A DNA stretch of 21,485 nucleotides from contig DXLP01000035.1 in NCBI GenBank assembly GCA_019414645.1, positions 1 through 21,485 of the forward strand, in the 5' to 3' direction. A program made the translations under genes and the position numbers. Positions 14,074 through 21,485 of this stretch are shown here, piece after piece; position 1 is the stretch's first letter, and each line of letters begins with the position of its first letter. Below the pieces are notes generated by a model. That model saw only the letters and a program-made list of their open reading frames with translations. It ran no database searches and was not told where the DNA came from. This DNA comes from Collinsella sp. Its GTDB lineage: Bacteria; Actinomycetota; Coriobacteriia; Coriobacteriales; Coriobacteriaceae.

Positions 14074-17000
14074 GCGCCTCACCGCACCCCTGCGCCTTGG
14101 CGTTCATGATGAGCATCTGAAGACGGTTCTCCACGTTGGCGAAGCTCACGTCGGGATCGTAGTCGAGCGGCAGGAACTGCGCCGTGGGATACTGCTCCTT
14201 GAGCGCATGGATGAGCCCGCGCCCCACGACATGGTTGGGCAGACACCCGAACGGCTGCAGGATCACGAAGTTGCGGCAGCCGCGCTTGGCGTGCTCGAGA
14301 ATCTCCGCCGGAATCAGCACGCCCTCGCCCGCATCGAACGTATGGTGCAGGATCTTATCGCTCGCGCGCACGAGCTCAGGCATGCGCGTCGGCGGCTCGT
14401 AGAGCGGGCTCGCCGCGCCCAGGCGGTCGCAACGGTCGTGCGCGAGCTCGAACAGGTTGTCCGCCGTGGCGTACCAGGCCTTTTCGGGCAGCGACAGGTC
14501 GACGTGGAACTCGCGCGACTGCGCATGCTTGTAGAAATAGGTCTTGCGGATCACGTCGGTCATGCGCGCCTCGATGACCTCGAGCCCGTTGTCCTCGAGG
14601 TAGCGCTCGATCTCGTGGTTGGCGCCGAGATGGAAATTGAGCAGGTACTCGCCCACGATGAGAACGGTCGGATGCGGGTTCGAGCGGTCGTACGGAACGG
14701 CGTCCATGATCGCAAGCGCGCGTTTGAAGCCCGTCGCCTGGCCTCTCAGCCCGGAGCGCTCCATGCCCTCGATAACCTCATCGAGCGCGCGGTCGAACGC
14801 AGCGTCCGCCGCGCCCTTCTCGAGCTCGTAGGGACGGATGCGCCTAAGCATGGCCTCGAGGGCATCGATCATGGGAAGACCGTAGGCGATCTGGATGCTC
14901 GGGCCAAGGCCGAGCTTGAAGCCCGGATGCGCATTGTGGGCATCGACGTCGTCGTTGGTGAGCACCGGGACATAGTCGTATCCCGCGTCGTCGAGCGCGC
15001 GGCGCAGCAGGGGCATGTAGTGCGTCAGGCGGCAGTCGCCGATATACTTGCCAGTCACCACGGCGACGTCGTGCGGGTCGTACTTACCGCTCTCGAGTGC
15101 CGCGAGCGCCTCGCCGATCACGATTTGCGCGGGGAAGCAGATGTCGTTGTGCACATAGCGTTTGCCCAGGCGGATGGCATCCTCGCGCCCGATATCAAGG
15201 GCCTCGGCGCGCACGCCCTGATTGCGCATCGCCACGGTCATGAGCCTGCAGAACGCATGGGAGGTGTTGGGGACCAGCGCGATCTTGTCGTGCCGGTCGC
15301 GCTTGGTGTACTTGACCTTATACGGGTCGTCGAGCGGATGGACCGCGTGCACCCGGGCGCCCTCGGCACGCTCCTCCGCGCGACGACGGTTGACCGACTC
15401 GATAAACGAACGCACGCGAATGCCCATGGGACCGGCGACGTCGCTCTCATCGAGCTTGATCATCATCGGAACCTTGGAGCCCATCTCGCCCATCATGCGC
15501 GCGATCTCGTCGGTGAGATACGCATCGTGGCCGCAGCCGAAGCTGCCCATCTGCACGAGCTCGAGCTCGGGCGTCGATGCGACGATGACCGCGCACGACA
15601 GCATGCGCGCATGATAGTTGTTCACGATGTCGATGCGGCTGTTGGAAAGATCGACGTTGCAGACCCCCGGCACCGCATCGGGCGTCAGCACGGGGATGCC
15701 GCGCTCAGAGAAGAGCTTGGGCAGCCCGTGGTTGACCAGCGGGTCGTTGTGGTACGGGCGCGAAGCGATCACCACCGCGTAGCCGCCGTCCTCGTGCACG
15801 TTCTCGAGCACCTGCCTGCCGCGCAGCTGCAGCTGGTTCTCAAACGTCTCCTGCGCGCGGTCCGCCTGCTCGGTCGCCTTGGCAACCAGGTCGGCATCGA
15901 TATCGAAGGTCTCCTTGCACCACGCCTTGAGCTGGCGGTTTCGGTCGCCCTCGTCGTACCAGTGGAACAGCGGCGTATCGAACGGAACGCCGAAACGCTC
16001 CTCCGGGTTATCGGAATTGCGCATCACGTAGGGGTATCCCTTTACGACGGCGCACATCCACTCGCTGGTAGAGGCGGTGTTTTCGGTGGGCACCGTCGTG
16101 ATGATGGGCATGAAGATGCGGTCGACGCCGGCGTCGACGAGATTGCGGATGTGCCCATGGACGAGCTTGGCCGGGAAGCACACGGTGTCGGATGTGACGT
16201 GCGCCAGACCGCGCTCGTACATCGCCTTGGTGCTGCGTCCCGAGACGCGCACCTTAAAGCCGAGCGTGCTGAAGAACGTCGACCAGAACGGCATAGTGTC
16301 CCAGAACTCGAGCACACGGGGAATGCCGATCGTGACATCGCGCCCCCCGCAGACGGGAACCGTGGGGCACGACTCGAACAGCAGCTTCTCGCGGTCGACA
16401 AAGAGATTGGGGGCAGCCGCGGTCCGGTCGCGCCCCGTGCCGGGTGCCTGTGCCTCGCAAGCACCCTGCGGACGCAGCTCCTCCGCCGCGGGAACCTCGC
16501 GCACGAGCTCATCCCATGAGATGGCGCCGCCGCGCGGGCAGCGATTGCCCGTGACGTAAAGCGAGCCGTCGCCAAATGCCACGACCGCGCGCTGGCAGCG
16601 GTTGTTGCACCGACGGCAGGTAACGCCGCCGAACTCGCGATGCTCGAAGCGCTCCACGGCATCGAGCCCGATAAACGACGTGCCGGCGTCGCCCTTGCGG
16701 CATTCCTCGCGCGCGAGCAGGGCGATACCGATAGCGCCCATCAGCCCCGGGTGGGGCGCACGCGTGACGGGTTTGCCCAGATACTGCTCGAATGCGCGCA
16801 GCACCGCGTCGTTTCGGAACGTGCCGCCCTGGACGACGACTTTGTCGCCCAGACGGTTGAGATTTGAAACGCGAATGACCTTGGTGAACACGTTCTCGAT
16901 AATCGAACGGCAGAGACCGGCCATGATGTCGCCCGGACCCTTACCGCGCCGCTGCTCGGAAACGACGCTGCTGTTCATGAACACCGTGCAGCGGCTGCCG

Positions 17001-18496
17001 AGAACGGCGGGGGCTTTGGACGAAAATGCCTCGGTCGCGATATCCTCAACGGCTATTCCGAGGTTTTTGGCAAAACCCTCGAGGAACGAGCCGCAGCCCG
17101 CAGAGCACGCCTCGTTGACGACGATATCGGTCAGCACGCCGTGGTTGAGCCAGATGGCCTTCATATCCTGTCCGCCGATGTCGAGCACGAAGGTCGCATC
17201 GGGAACGCATGCGCACGCGGCGCGGGCGTGCGCGACCGTCTCGACCGTATGGTAGTCGGCGTGGAACGCGCGCGCGAAAAGCTCCTCGCCGTATCCCGTG
17301 GTGCCCACGGCATCGATCGCAAGCGTGACTCCCGCTGTCTCCCAGCGGTTCTTCAAGCTGACAAGACCCTGTTGGGCGACGTCGAGCGGTCTGCCGTTAT
17401 TAGACGCGTAGAACGAATCGACAAGCTCACCCGCCTCATCGACCAGGGCGAACTTGGTCGTCGTGCTCCCCGAATCGATACCGAGCGCCACACGCACCGT
17501 CTCTCCGGGCGCATACGCATCCGGACCCTTTGCCGGCGTCTCTTTGCCATGGCGTGCCGTAAAATCCGCCTGCTCGGCAGGTGTGGCAAAAAAGGGCTGG
17601 GCAAGACGTCCCTCCCCGCTTGCGGGCGCGACCGTCTCGAGCTTATCCAGCCGGACAAAAGCGTCGGGAAGGTCGATCGGTTGGGACGATGCGAACATGT
17701 CGGTCAGCGACAGGGCGGCACCGCGCGCGACCATGATCTGCGGATCGCGCGGGACGATAACCTGATCGTCCGATAGATTCAGTTGCTCCCGGAACACGCG
17801 GACCAGCGTGGGGTTGTAGGCGAGCGTACCGCCCTCGAAGATTACCGGCGGCTCGATGTCGATACCCTGGGCCAGACCGCCGATCGTTTGGCGGGCGACC
17901 GCGTGAAGCGCCGAAAGCGCCAGGTCGGTGGTAGGAATGCCCTCGTTGAGCAGCGGCTGGATATCGGTCTTTGCGTACACGCCGCAGCGGCCCGAGACCT
18001 CGTGGACGGTCGTTCCCCGGCTTGCGAGCTGCTCGAACTCGCCCGATTCGGTGCCGACCCCCATGAGCTTTGCCATCTCGTCGATAAATGCACCGGTACC
18101 GCCTGCGCACGAGCCGTTCATGCGCATGTCGGCAACCTCGATGTCTCCCTTATCGTTGGTGCGGAAGAAGATCATCTTGGCGTCTTGGCCGCCCAGCTCG
18201 ATGGCGCAGCGCGTCTGCGGATAGAACCTGCTGATCGCGAGCGCGTTGGCGACCACCTCCTGAACGTACGAGGCGCCCAGCGCGGTCGCGATATCGCGCG
18301 CACCCGAGCCGGTCACCGCAACGCGCAGCGACTCATGGGGAAAGCGCTCGGCGAGCTCGCCGAGCATGGCGCGCACGCTCGCTGTCTGACACGCCCCGTG
18401 GCGGCGATATCCCCACCACGCCTCGGTCATATCCTCGTGCATCGCGTAAACTTTGGTCGTCGTCGACCCTACGTCCAGTCCTACTAGCAACGCCAT
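14057..18496 (-). CDS. Giant 2-hydroxyacyl-CoA dehydratase activase-related protein
   Basis: A 1479-residue protein with two BadF/BcrA/HgdC-type ASKHA ATPase domains in one chain. The first has DVGSTTTK (8-15), Cys130 (GSCAGGTG) and Cys171 (GRCGVYAK); the second DSGSTTTK (341-348), Cys464/Cys468 (EACSAGCG) and Cys503 (SRCTVF). These Cys pairs match those holding a [4Fe-4S] cluster between the two subunits of an HgdC dimer. A Cys-rich segment follows (Cys627, 630, 634, 653), then a DUF2229-like region from about 720 (GIPRVLEFW), then an HgdB-like half. Such activases use ATP to pass a low-potential electron to a dehydratase. Here activase and dehydratase-like parts are joined; no separate dehydratase genes are nearby. 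ATG at 18496 with GGAG 4 bp upstream. Family firm; substrate unknown. Confidence 0.88.
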   Translation of the reverse strand: MALLVGLDVGSTTTKVYAMHEDMTEAWWGYRRHGACQTASVRAMLGELAERFPHESLRVAVTGSGARDIATALGASYVQEVVANALAISRFYPQTRCAIELGGQDAKMIFFRTNDKGDIEVADMRMNGSCAGGTGAFIDEMAKLMGVGTESGEFEQLASRGTTVHEVSGRCGVYAKTDIQPLLNEGIPTTDLALSALHAVARQTIGGLAQGIDIEPPVIFEGGTLAYNPTLVRVFREQLNLSDDQVIVPRDPQIMVARGAALSLTDMFASSQPIDLPDAFVRLDKLETVAPASGEGRLAQPFFATPAEQADFTARHGKETPAKGPDAYAPGETVRVALGIDSGSTTTKFALVDEAGELVDSFYASNNGRPLDVAQQGLVSLKNRWETAGVTLAIDAVGTTGYGEELFARAFHADYHTVETVAHARAACACVPDATFVLDIGGQDMKAIWLNHGVLTDIVVNEACSAGCGSFLEGFAKNLGIAVEDIATEAFSSKAPAVLGSRCTVFMNSSVVSEQRRGKGPGDIMAGLCRSIIENVFTKVIRVSNLNRLGDKVVVQGGTFRNDAVLRAFEQYLGKPVTRAPHPGLMGAIGIALLAREECRKGDAGTSFIGLDAVERFEHREFGGVTCRRCNNRCQRAVVAFGDGSLYVTGNRCPRGGAISWDELVREVPAAEELRPQGACEAQAPGTGRDRTAAAPNLFVDREKLLFESCPTVPVCGGRDVTIGIPRVLEFWDTMPFWSTFFSTLGFKVRVSGRSTKAMYERGLAHVTSDTVCFPAKLVHGHIRNLVDAGVDRIFMPIITTVPTENTASTSEWMCAVVKGYPYVMRNSDNPEERFGVPFDTPLFHWYDEGDRNRQLKAWCKETFDIDADLVAKATEQADRAQETFENQLQLRGRQVLENVHEDGGYAVVIASRPYHNDPLVNHGLPKLFSERGIPVLTPDAVPGVCNVDLSNSRIDIVNNYHARMLSCAVIVASTPELELVQMGSFGCGHDAYLTDEIARMMGEMGSKVPMMIKLDESDVAGPMGIRVRSFIESVNRRRAEERAEGARVHAVHPLDDPYKVKYTKRDRHDKIALVPNTSHAFCRLMTVAMRNQGVRAEALDIGREDAIRLGKRYVHNDICFPAQIVIGEALAALESGKYDPHDVAVVTGKYIGDCRLTHYMPLLRRALDDAGYDYVPVLTNDDVDAHNAHPGFKLGLGPSIQIAYGLPMIDALEAMLRRIRPYELEKGAADAAFDRALDEVIEGMERSGLRGQATGFKRALAIMDAVPYDRSNPHPTVLIVGEYLLNFHLGANHEIERYLEDNGLEVIEARMTDVIRKTYFYKHAQSREFHVDLSLPEKAWYATADNLFELAHDRCDRLGAASPLYEPPTRMPELVRASDKILHHTFDAGEGVLIPAEILEHAKRGCRNFVILQPFGCLPNHVVGRGLIHALKEQYPTAQFLPLDYDPDVSFANVENRLQMLIMNAKAQGCGEAHGETA

Positions 18497-18528
18497 AATG
18501 CTCCGTCTCTCGCATTTTTCCTGCTAGA

Positions 18529-18534
18529 GATATA
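18529..18534 (-). promoter_or_regulatory. Predicted -10 of the activase-tetR operon
   Basis: On the minus strand TG-G-TATATC is an extended -10. The expected -35 position (18552-18557) falls in the middle of the 21-bp palindrome, so a repressor bound there would block RNA polymerase. Transcription would start near 18522, leaving a leader of about 25 bases. Confidence 0.5.
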
Positions 18535-18545
18535 CCACTCTACGT

Positions 18546-18566
18546 AATACAACAGACTGTTGTATT
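18546..18566. promoter_or_regulatory. 21-bp palindrome, probable TetR operator
   Basis: AATACAACAG (18546-18555), central A, CTGTTGTATT (18557-18566): a perfect inverted repeat with 10-bp arms, the size and form of TetR-family operators. It sits about 50 bp before the activase start, over the -35 region. The only TetR gene in the window is in the same operon. A weaker similar core, AACAGATTGTT, lies at 18622-18632. Confidence 0.72.
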
Positions 18567-18575
18567 TAAACTCCG

Positions 18576-18611
18576 TATAAAAAGCGGCTGCCGAAACGCT
18601 TCAGCAGCCGC
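18576..18611 (-). terminator. Terminator of the DUF2798 gene
   Basis: GCGGCTGC (18584-18591) pairs with GCAGCCGC (18604-18611); on the minus strand TTTTTAT follows. It is 167 bp past the DUF2798 stop. The stretch between (18612-18777) holds no gene I can support, only an inverted repeat CGCTTAGGG/CCCTAAGCG (18724-18732, 18767-18775). Confidence 0.8.
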
Positions 18612-18777
18612 CGAATGCACCAACAGATTGTTCTGCGCGCTAGCACGTCGGGCAACGGAGCAGCACGGGCCCTCCGGTCATGCGCACCGCTCACGCCCGC
18701 GATGTCGCCGAGAGAGCTATCCACGCTTAGGGCTCCAACCAAGCAAGTCGCCCGCGCTCAGCAGATCCCTAAGCGAG

Positions 18778-19326
18778 CTACTCGCACTCAGGAGCCATAG
18801 CCTGCTCCAAGAGCTCGGCATGCTCCTCCTCGAAAACCGTCCCCACAGGGAAGGCGCGACGGAAGACGAAGTGGGAAATCGGACCGGCTACCAAAAGGTT
18901 CCACGGCAGCGCCATCACAAAATTATGCGGGATGTTGATCATCCAGATCGCGGGCACGGAATACAGGTTCGCAAGGATGCCGCCGGGCATGTGCGTCAGA
19001 CCCTCGCAGGCACCGTACAGCGACATGATGATGACCATGGGAACGACCATGCAGGAGCTGACGGCGAGCGTCATGGCGAGCGGCGAGCTCTTGCCCGGCG
19101 TGACCAAGTACTTAAAGGCGAAACCCTTGGCGAGCGGGCTGGCGACGAACCAGTCGCAGCACATGGCAAAAATGTAGGCAACGGGGAAGCCGAGCCACGC
19201 AGCGGCAACGACCTCGCCGTTGATGGCCCCGTGCTGCAGGGCAACGTTGTAGATGCTCATCCAGAGCACCATGCAAAAGCACATGATAAAGGTGAACAGC
19301 AGGCTCTCTCGTTTGTTGATAGGCAT
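18778..19326 (-). CDS. DUF2798 membrane protein, two repeats
   Basis: A 182-residue membrane protein with four predicted helices made of two DUF2798-like halves (about 8-70 and 82-160). The first helix region is ESLLFTFIMCFCMVLWMSIY, the second half begins PLAMTLAVSSCMVVPMVII. The C-terminal 20 residues are acidic. DUF2798 has no established function; related proteins are common in gut bacteria. The start is the ATG at 19326 with AAGGA about 11 bp upstream; an in-frame start at 19386 adds 20 residues that overlap the leader hairpin and is less likely. It is a single-gene unit with its own terminator and a hairpin with T-run 45 bp before the start, which suggests control by attenuation. Confidence 0.8.
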   Translation of the reverse strand: MPINKRESLLFTFIMCFCMVLWMSIYNVALQHGAINGEVVAAAWLGFPVAYIFAMCCDWFVASPLAKGFAFKYLVTPGKSSPLAMTLAVSSCMVVPMVIIMSLYGACEGLTHMPGGILANLYSVPAIWMINIPHNFVMALPWNLLVAGPISHFVFRRAFPVGTVFEEEHAELLEQAMAPECE

Positions 19327-19368
19327 GAAGGGCAGATTCCTTTCTGTGTTACGCCGCGGCACCACGCA

Positions 19369-19421
19369 ACAAAAACGGGCGGGCAAGATGGAGCTGTTGG
19401 GACTTCATCTCGCCCGCCCGT
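19369..19421 (-). terminator. Hairpin plus T-run in the DUF2798 leader
   Basis: A 16-bp stem (19375-19390 with 19406-19421, one G.U) with a 15-base loop is followed on the minus strand by five T. It ends about 45 bp before the DUF2798 start, too close for a full promoter in between to be likely. It may therefore be an attenuator inside the leader. The repeat CGTAACAC lies on both sides. Alternatively it ends transcripts coming from thrE. Confidence 0.6.
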
Positions 19422-19534
19422 GTTACGCGCGTCTGCGACTACTTATGTGGTGGAACTACCCTAACACGAACGGCGCGCGCTTCGTAAGCGTTGAGTTTGT
19501 GGAGATGCAGGGCACCAAAACCCCCGACCCCATA

Positions 19535-19601
19535 AGTTGCGGTGGAATACGGACTGTTTTGACCCTTTAAGCAACAATTCAGTCCCTATTTCACCGCAAC
19601 T
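19535..19601. repeat. Inverted repeat with 22-bp arms between thrE and DUF2798
   Basis: Arms 19535-19556 and 19580-19601 pair at 20 of 22 positions (AGTTGCGGTG... to ...GGACTG) around a 23-base centre. No reading frame fits and no T-run follows. The rest of the 311-bp gap (19327-19637) contains the DUF2798 leader, a possible promoter near 19440-19470, and the second inverted repeat next to thrE. Likely a non-coding repeat element or MITE-like remnant. Confidence 0.65.
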
Positions 19602-19604
19602 CAT

Positions 19605-19637
19605 TTGGTGCAAAGTAACCTGTCCCCCTTGCACCAA
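19605..19637. repeat. Inverted repeat abutting the thrE stop codon
   Basis: TTGGTGCAA (19605-19613) and TTGCACCAA (19629-19637) are perfect 9-bp arms; the right arm ends at the base next to the thrE stop. The centre contains CCTGTCCCCC, resembling the CTGTCCCC core of the repeats at 21357-21374 on the other side of thrE. Confidence 0.6.
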
Positions 19638-21206
19638 TTAGCTGGTATGGCGCCAGCGAGGGTCGGTGAGGGTTCTCGCCACGCCCAAGCCAACGGGCAG
19701 AAACGCCACGATGAGCACTGCGCGCACAAACCAGCCGAGCATGTTGACCGTGTCGAAGGTGCACATGTAATACATAGAGCGATAGAGATACAGACCGGGC
19801 ACCATAATGACAATCGAAGGCACCGTGAGGGCGATGCGCGGGTAGGTGAGCTTGACTTCGGCCAAGCTTGCCAGCAGACCCGATACCAGCGCGCCGATAA
19901 ACGCTGCTGCCTCGGGAGGCATTCCCGTGCTGAGGCCCAGGAAGGGAATCATCGTCGGCGCATCGACAAGGGTCAGACGCAGGGTATTGGACACGGCGCC
20001 GATCAACCCAGCTGCCGCGGCCATCTTTACCGGGCTGTTGAACATCACCGAGAAGCCGAATACGCCAACGAAGCTCATCACCACGCGCAGGAGCGTAAGG
20101 GCAAGCGGCGAAAGGCCCAGTGGGGCAAAGTCGTCCGGCGCCAGGCCAACACACTCGGCAACCATCCAACCTACGAGCGTCGCCATCACAATAATCGATA
20201 CGGCATATGAAAGGCGCTCGATACCGCTTCGCATGTCGAGCTTGGCGATGTCGAGGCCCGCCGTAATGAGCGGAAAGCCGGGAATCACAAAGAGCATGGC
20301 GCCGATATAGCCTTCTTGGTGCGACATTGCCCCCGGTATGACCTGGCCAAGGCCGAGCAATGCCAGCAGATACGAAACGCAAGCGAGCGCAACGCCGGTC
20401 GTCAGCGCGCTGAACTGACCAAGGCCTTGCTTGAGAATATGGGAGCGGGCAAAGTTGCCGACACCCGCGCCCACAAACGCGCAGGCCATCTCGATAGGGC
20501 CGCCGCCGAGCAAAAAGACGAAGGCGCCGCAAGCACAAGCTGCCGCAAGGCCCTGTTGCCAGGGAGAGTAATCGGGTTTTGAACTCTCAACGGTCTTGAG
20601 CATCTCGTGGTATTCGTGCACGGTAAACCGGCGCCCATACGTCTCGATTTCCTTTAAGAAGCTCTCCATCATCCAAATGCGATGGGTATTGACTCCCGTT
20701 GTGGGCAGGCTGACAACCTCGTTAAAGCAGTGGCCATCTTCGATGCAGGTGCACTCAAACGACAGAAGACTTAAGTCAACGTGGATGGTGACACCGAGTA
20801 CGGCGGCAACACGATTCATGGTATCGCGCACGCGCCAGGCACCCGTTCCGCTTGCCAGCATAAGCATGCCGGTGCGGCAGATGATGGATGATTTATCGGT
20901 GAGCGGCGCATCGACGGCAAGCTCATCGCCTGCCGTCACGATCTGGTGCCAGTCAGTTTTCATATGGAGCGCGCCGGCACGAACGCCGTGGTGCATGGGG
21001 GCTCTCGAAAGCAGCGAGTCAAGGCGCGAAGGCTGTGGGGGCTCCGTTGATTCGTCCTCAACCTCATCAGTCTCTTCATCGACCAGATCAAAGGAATCAA
21101 GCGGCGCTGGCTCGCGACGGTCGATCAGCTCCTCGTCCTCATCATCAAAGTAATTGAACTGATCGAGCATGTCCTCTTCGATTGAACGCTCGCTCGCGTC
21201 GTCCAT
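19638..21206 (-). CDS. thrE: ThrE-family threonine/serine exporter
   Basis: A 522-residue membrane protein containing both ThrE halves in one chain, as in Corynebacterium ThrE, which exports threonine and serine with proton-motive force. Residues 1-75 are an acidic, low-complexity cytoplasmic tail (many Asp/Glu). A soluble ThrE_1 region with FECTCIEDGHCFNE follows at about 150, then about ten membrane helices from residue 215 on, the last group forming the ThrE_2-like domain (about 370-510). In many bacteria the two halves are separate genes. The ATG has AAGGGAG 7 bp upstream. It is a single-gene unit flanked by repeat elements on both sides. The substrate is inferred from the family; it could also move other small amino acids or dipeptides. 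Confidence 0.88.
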   Translation of the reverse strand: MDDASERSIEEDMLDQFNYFDDEDEELIDRREPAPLDSFDLVDEETDEVEDESTEPPQPSRLDSLLSRAPMHHGVRAGALHMKTDWHQIVTAGDELAVDAPLTDKSSIICRTGMLMLASGTGAWRVRDTMNRVAAVLGVTIHVDLSLLSFECTCIEDGHCFNEVVSLPTTGVNTHRIWMMESFLKEIETYGRRFTVHEYHEMLKTVESSKPDYSPWQQGLAAACACGAFVFLLGGGPIEMACAFVGAGVGNFARSHILKQGLGQFSALTTGVALACVSYLLALLGLGQVIPGAMSHQEGYIGAMLFVIPGFPLITAGLDIAKLDMRSGIERLSYAVSIIVMATLVGWMVAECVGLAPDDFAPLGLSPLALTLLRVVMSFVGVFGFSVMFNSPVKMAAAAGLIGAVSNTLRLTLVDAPTMIPFLGLSTGMPPEAAAFIGALVSGLLASLAEVKLTYPRIALTVPSIVIMVPGLYLYRSMYYMCTFDTVNMLGWFVRAVLIVAFLPVGLGVARTLTDPRWRHTS

Positions 21207-21262
21207 ATAGACGCTCCCTTCCTACCGACTAACCCCCATCCTAGGCAGCAACGGCTAAAGGA

Positions 21263-21309
21263 AACATAAAAGAGACGGCTGTCATGCGAGCCATGTGCGC
21301 AATAGCCGT
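21263..21309 (-). terminator. Terminator-like hairpin upstream of thrE
   Basis: ACGGCT (21275-21280) pairs with AGCCGT (21304-21309), with an inner four-base pairing TGCG/CGCA; on the minus strand CTCTTTTATG follows. It lies 60-100 bp before the thrE start, so it is either a thrE leader attenuator or the terminator of an upstream minus-strand transcript. Confidence 0.45.
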
Positions 21310-21310
21310 G

Positions 21311-21343
21311 GGTAGTCGTTTAATAACGTCCCCAATGACTACC
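21311..21343. repeat. Inverted repeat GGTAGTC/GACTACC
   Basis: Perfect 7-bp arms 21311-21317 and 21337-21343 around a centre containing AACGTCCCCAA, which resembles the GTCCC cores of the tandem repeats that follow. Confidence 0.5.
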
Positions 21344-21356
21344 AGTAACTCGACAA

Positions 21357-21401
21357 GGACTGTCCCCAAGTGCCGGCAGAAAAGGAACGTCCCTAAGTGC
21401 C
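21357..21401. repeat. REP-like tandem repeat, 18-bp units 27 bp apart
   Basis: Two direct copies, 21357-21374 and 21384-21401, match at 15 of 18 bases (GGAxxGTCCCxAAGTGCC) with a 9-base spacer. The form and composition resemble REP elements linked to Y1 (RAYT) transposases; no such transposase is in the window, so the link is inferred. Confidence 0.55.
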
Positions 21402-21440
21402 AACCAGGGCAACACCGCAGATAGAGGACGGACAGACACT

Positions 21441-21485
21441 ATGACCCAATCCGAGGGCACTAAAAAGACAGGAGCCCCCGCTCGT
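21441..21485 (+). CDS. Possible N-terminal fragment of an unknown gene
   Basis: An ATG opens 15 codons (MTQSEGTKKTGAPAR) that run to the window end without a stop. A GAGGA lies 12 bp upstream, rather far for a ribosome-binding site. If real, it is divergent from thrE. Too short to recognise; the Lys/Gly/Pro-rich start suggests a flexible tail. Confidence 0.35.
   Translation, partial: MTQSEGTKKTGAPAR

Noticed and set aside
13940..16519. 859-codon plus-strand frame over the activase gene
   Set aside because: Antisense shadow of a protein with clear motifs; no ribosome-binding site or domain.
17353..17658. Possible frameshift fusion of two activase genes
   Set aside because: The frame is open from 14057 to 18496, both domains have intact motifs, and large double-activase proteins are a known arrangement, so it is one real gene.
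19253..19570. Plus-strand frame of 105 codons across the DUF2798 leader
   Set aside because: It is antisense to DUF2798, crosses the leader hairpin and one arm of an inverted repeat, and shows no recognisable sequence.

Overview
The window (about 21.5 kb, GC-rich, mostly minus-strand genes) looks like a chromosomal segment of an anaerobic actinobacterium of class Coriobacteriia, most likely Collinsella or a close relative. The basis is high GC with long antisense open frames, a fused ThrE exporter, a two-repeat DUF2798 membrane protein, a very large 2-hydroxyacyl-CoA dehydratase activase, and an actinobacterial-type ClpC lying near disA. The genus is an inference; the genes themselves are mostly well-recognised families.

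Left part (1-5928): tRNA-Thr(UGU) on the minus strand with its own promoter and terminator, then a minus-strand cluster read from right to left: disA (c-di-AMP synthase), ispD and ispF (MEP isoprenoid pathway), cysS, rlmB and yacP/rae1. disA-ispD share one base, ispD-ispF overlap by 11 bp, and ispF-cysS and rlmB-yacP are 3 bp apart. Between cysS and rlmB lie a terminator and a 100-bp imperfect palindrome. Together with clpC further right, this is a thinned version of the clpC-disA-ispD-ispF-cysS-rlmB-yacP order known from Bacillus; pepD, hipBA and mntP sit between clpC and disA.

Middle (5929-13383): mntP (Mn2+ efflux) on the plus strand sits behind a yybP-ykoY-type Mn2+ riboswitch whose 3' strand is shared with an intrinsic terminator. 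A hipB-hipA toxin-antitoxin pair follows, behind three 14-bp operator-like sites spaced exactly 27 bp apart, the first embedded in the mntP terminator. Then come pepD (dipeptidase) and clpC (AAA+ unfoldase), both minus.

Right part (13384-21485): a TetR regulator overlaps the end of a 1479-residue protein with two activase ATPase domains, a Cys-rich segment and a dehydratase-like C-terminal half. A perfect 21-bp palindrome over that operon's -35 region is a good TetR operator candidate. Next are a DUF2798 membrane protein with a hairpin-plus-T-run in its leader, two inverted repeats, a fused ThrE exporter, REP-like repeats, and possibly the first 15 codons of a plus-strand gene cut by the window end.

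The main items for follow-up are the regulatory and repeat structures: the hipBA operator array, the TetR palindrome, the tRNA-Thr fragment with a compensatory base change, the cysS-rlmB palindrome, the nested palindrome between disA and mntP, and the repeats around thrE. I saw no CRISPR array, no intact transposase and no prophage genes.
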